Assembly (NCBI GenBank): GCA_039649115.1
Contig: JBBWZQ010000158.1
Coordinates: 1-39,736, forward strand
Direction of reading: 5' to 3'
DNA: 39,736 nucleotides
Origin: DATEJJ01 sp039649115
Lineage (GTDB): Bacteria; Actinomycetota; Actinomycetes; Mycobacteriales; Micromonosporaceae
In this document: positions 38,848 through 39,736 of the stretch, one piece after another
Numbering within the stretch: position 1 is the stretch's first letter
Layout of the letters: each line of letters opens with the position of its first letter
Program-made: the position numbers and the translations under genes
The notes under the pieces: generated by a model
Seen by the model: only the letters and a program-made list of their open reading frames with translations
Databases searched by the model: none
What the model was told of the DNA's origin: nothing

Positions 38848-39736
38848 ATGCGTACCCGTCTCTGTGTCCTCGCCATCGCCATGCTGCTCGTCCTCACGGC
38901 CTGCGGCCGTGGCCGGACGATGATCACGCCCACCGGTGACTGGTCGCCGGCGCCGGAGGGATCCCCGCTGGCGGCGGCGGTCCCGACCGCCACGGCGAAC
39001 GCGGGCGACCCGGCGCCGAGCCGGTCCGCGGCCGCCTGTAGCGACGGCTGGGACTGCGCGCAGCGGGTCCGGTTCGACGCCACCGCGGAGCACGTCCGTA
39101 GCCGCGCCGGCCGGATGGGCGTGGTGATGCGCGACCGCCAGACCGGCGCCGTCTGGCGTACCGGCGCCACCGCCGATCCGATGTGGACCGGCTCCACCAT
39201 CAAGCTGGCGATCGCGACGACGCTGCTCGAACGCCACCGCGCCGGCAAGATCCGGCTGACCGCCGCCGACCGCCAGGCCATGGCGGACATGCTCAAGAAG
39301 TCGTCCAACGACGCGACCGACAGCCTGTGGAACCGGTACGACGGGCCGCAGATGCTCGACCGGTTCCGCACCGGGTACGGCATGACCTCGCTGGCCGTGG
39401 TGGCCGGGCGGGAGACGTACTGGCGCAACCTGCGCGGCACCGCCGACGACCTGGACCACCTGATGACGTACGTGCTGGGCAACCGCCTGCACGCCGACGA
39501 CCGCGCTTACCTGGTCAACACGCTGCGCGGGGTGGCCGACAACCAGCACTGGGGTGTGTGGGCGGCGGGCCCCCAGCTACGACCGGGCAACAAGGACGGC
39601 TGGGCGGTCAAGCCGGATGCTGGCGGCGAGCACTGGTTCACCCACACGGCGGGCTTCGCCGGCCCGGCCGAGCGGTACGTGGTCGTGGTGCCCTACCGCC
39701 TGCCGCCCGGCCGCACGCTCGAGGACGGGGTACAGG
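38848..39736 (+). CDS. Beta-lactamase-fold serine hydrolase lipoprotein (3' end cut)
   Basis: The frame is open from ATG 38848 to the window edge, so the last residues are missing. It begins with a signal peptide and lipobox (MLLVLTAC), then a disordered Pro/Ala linker and a short Cys-containing stretch (CSDGWDC). The penicillin-recognising motifs follow: S-x-x-K as GSTIKLA (Ser116), SSN in the SxN position (about residue 152), and HTAG near 266 in place of KTG. It is thus a class A beta-lactamase-related protein on the outer membrane face; whether it cleaves beta-lactams is unclear. No Shine-Dalgarno; TAGCGT at 38832-38837 may be the -10 of a near-leaderless transcript. Confidence 0.87.
   Translation, partial: MRTRLCVLAIAMLLVLTACGRGRTMITPTGDWSPAPEGSPLAAAVPTATANAGDPAPSRSAAACSDGWDCAQRVRFDATAEHVRSRAGRMGVVMRDRQTGAVWRTGATADPMWTGSTIKLAIATTLLERHRAGKIRLTAADRQAMADMLKKSSNDATDSLWNRYDGPQMLDRFRTGYGMTSLAVVAGRETYWRNLRGTADDLDHLMTYVLGNRLHADDRAYLVNTLRGVADNQHWGVWAAGPQLRPGNKDGWAVKPDAGGEHWFTHTAGFAGPAERYVVVVPYRLPPGRTLEDGVQ

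Overview
The window is very GC-rich chromosomal DNA from an actinomycete. Codon use is strongly GC3-biased, GTG starts are common, and ATGA/GTGA start-stop overlaps are frequent. The run enolase - FtsB-like - DUF501 - Ppx/GppA, next to mazG, a lipoprotein and mfd, is a known actinobacterial neighbourhood. The overall style fits Micromonosporaceae; that placement is inference. No rRNA, tRNA, CRISPR array, prophage or transposase was seen.

Bases 1-3191 (minus strand) hold a MoxR / DUF58 / DUF4129-type membrane operon. It is followed by a type V uracil-DNA glycosylase with a dienelactone hydrolase (3250-4673), an LppU-like protein with a Pro/Gln/Gly-rich head (4875-5462) and a small unknown gene (5606-6034). 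Bases 6042-16958 (minus) form the housekeeping block: a GNAT/N-acetylglutamate synthase read in frame into Ppx/GppA, then DUF501, FtsB-like, enolase, a DUF885 zinc-peptidase-like protein, MazG, a lipoprotein and Mfd. PEP carboxylase is divergent at 17149-19944. The in-frame join of GNAT and Ppx rests on a perfect 16-bp tandem duplication. A second, unrelated perfect 16-bp tandem duplication lies at the start of the DUF885 gene.

Bases 20425-33578 look like a surface-glycan locus. It has an APS kinase (PAPS synthesis) fused to a degenerate ATP-sulfurylase domain, two methyltransferases, two GH26-like secreted or anchored hydrolases, a Wzz protein with a degenerate tyrosine-kinase ATPase domain, a Wzy/O-antigen-ligase-like polymerase, two sulfotransferases, a WecG/TagA transferase and a GT2 transferase. 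A MazF/PemK-type toxin-antitoxin pair sits inside it. The gene set suggests a polymer that is both sulfated and methylated, with its own PAPS supply. No initiating phosphoglycosyltransferase or flippase is present, so other genes must lie elsewhere.

Bases 33618-35830 carry an alpha/beta hydrolase with a repeat-expanded N-terminus, overlapping a peptidase S51-like protein fused to a cysteinyl-tRNA-synthetase-like C-terminal domain. The 620-bp gap 35831-36450, between convergent genes, holds three kinds of repeat: a 17-18-bp array, a 25-bp-arm inverted repeat and a 61-63-bp tandem array with many TGATCA palindromes. Then come malate and isocitrate dehydrogenases (minus) and, at the right edge, a truncated beta-lactamase-fold lipoprotein (plus).
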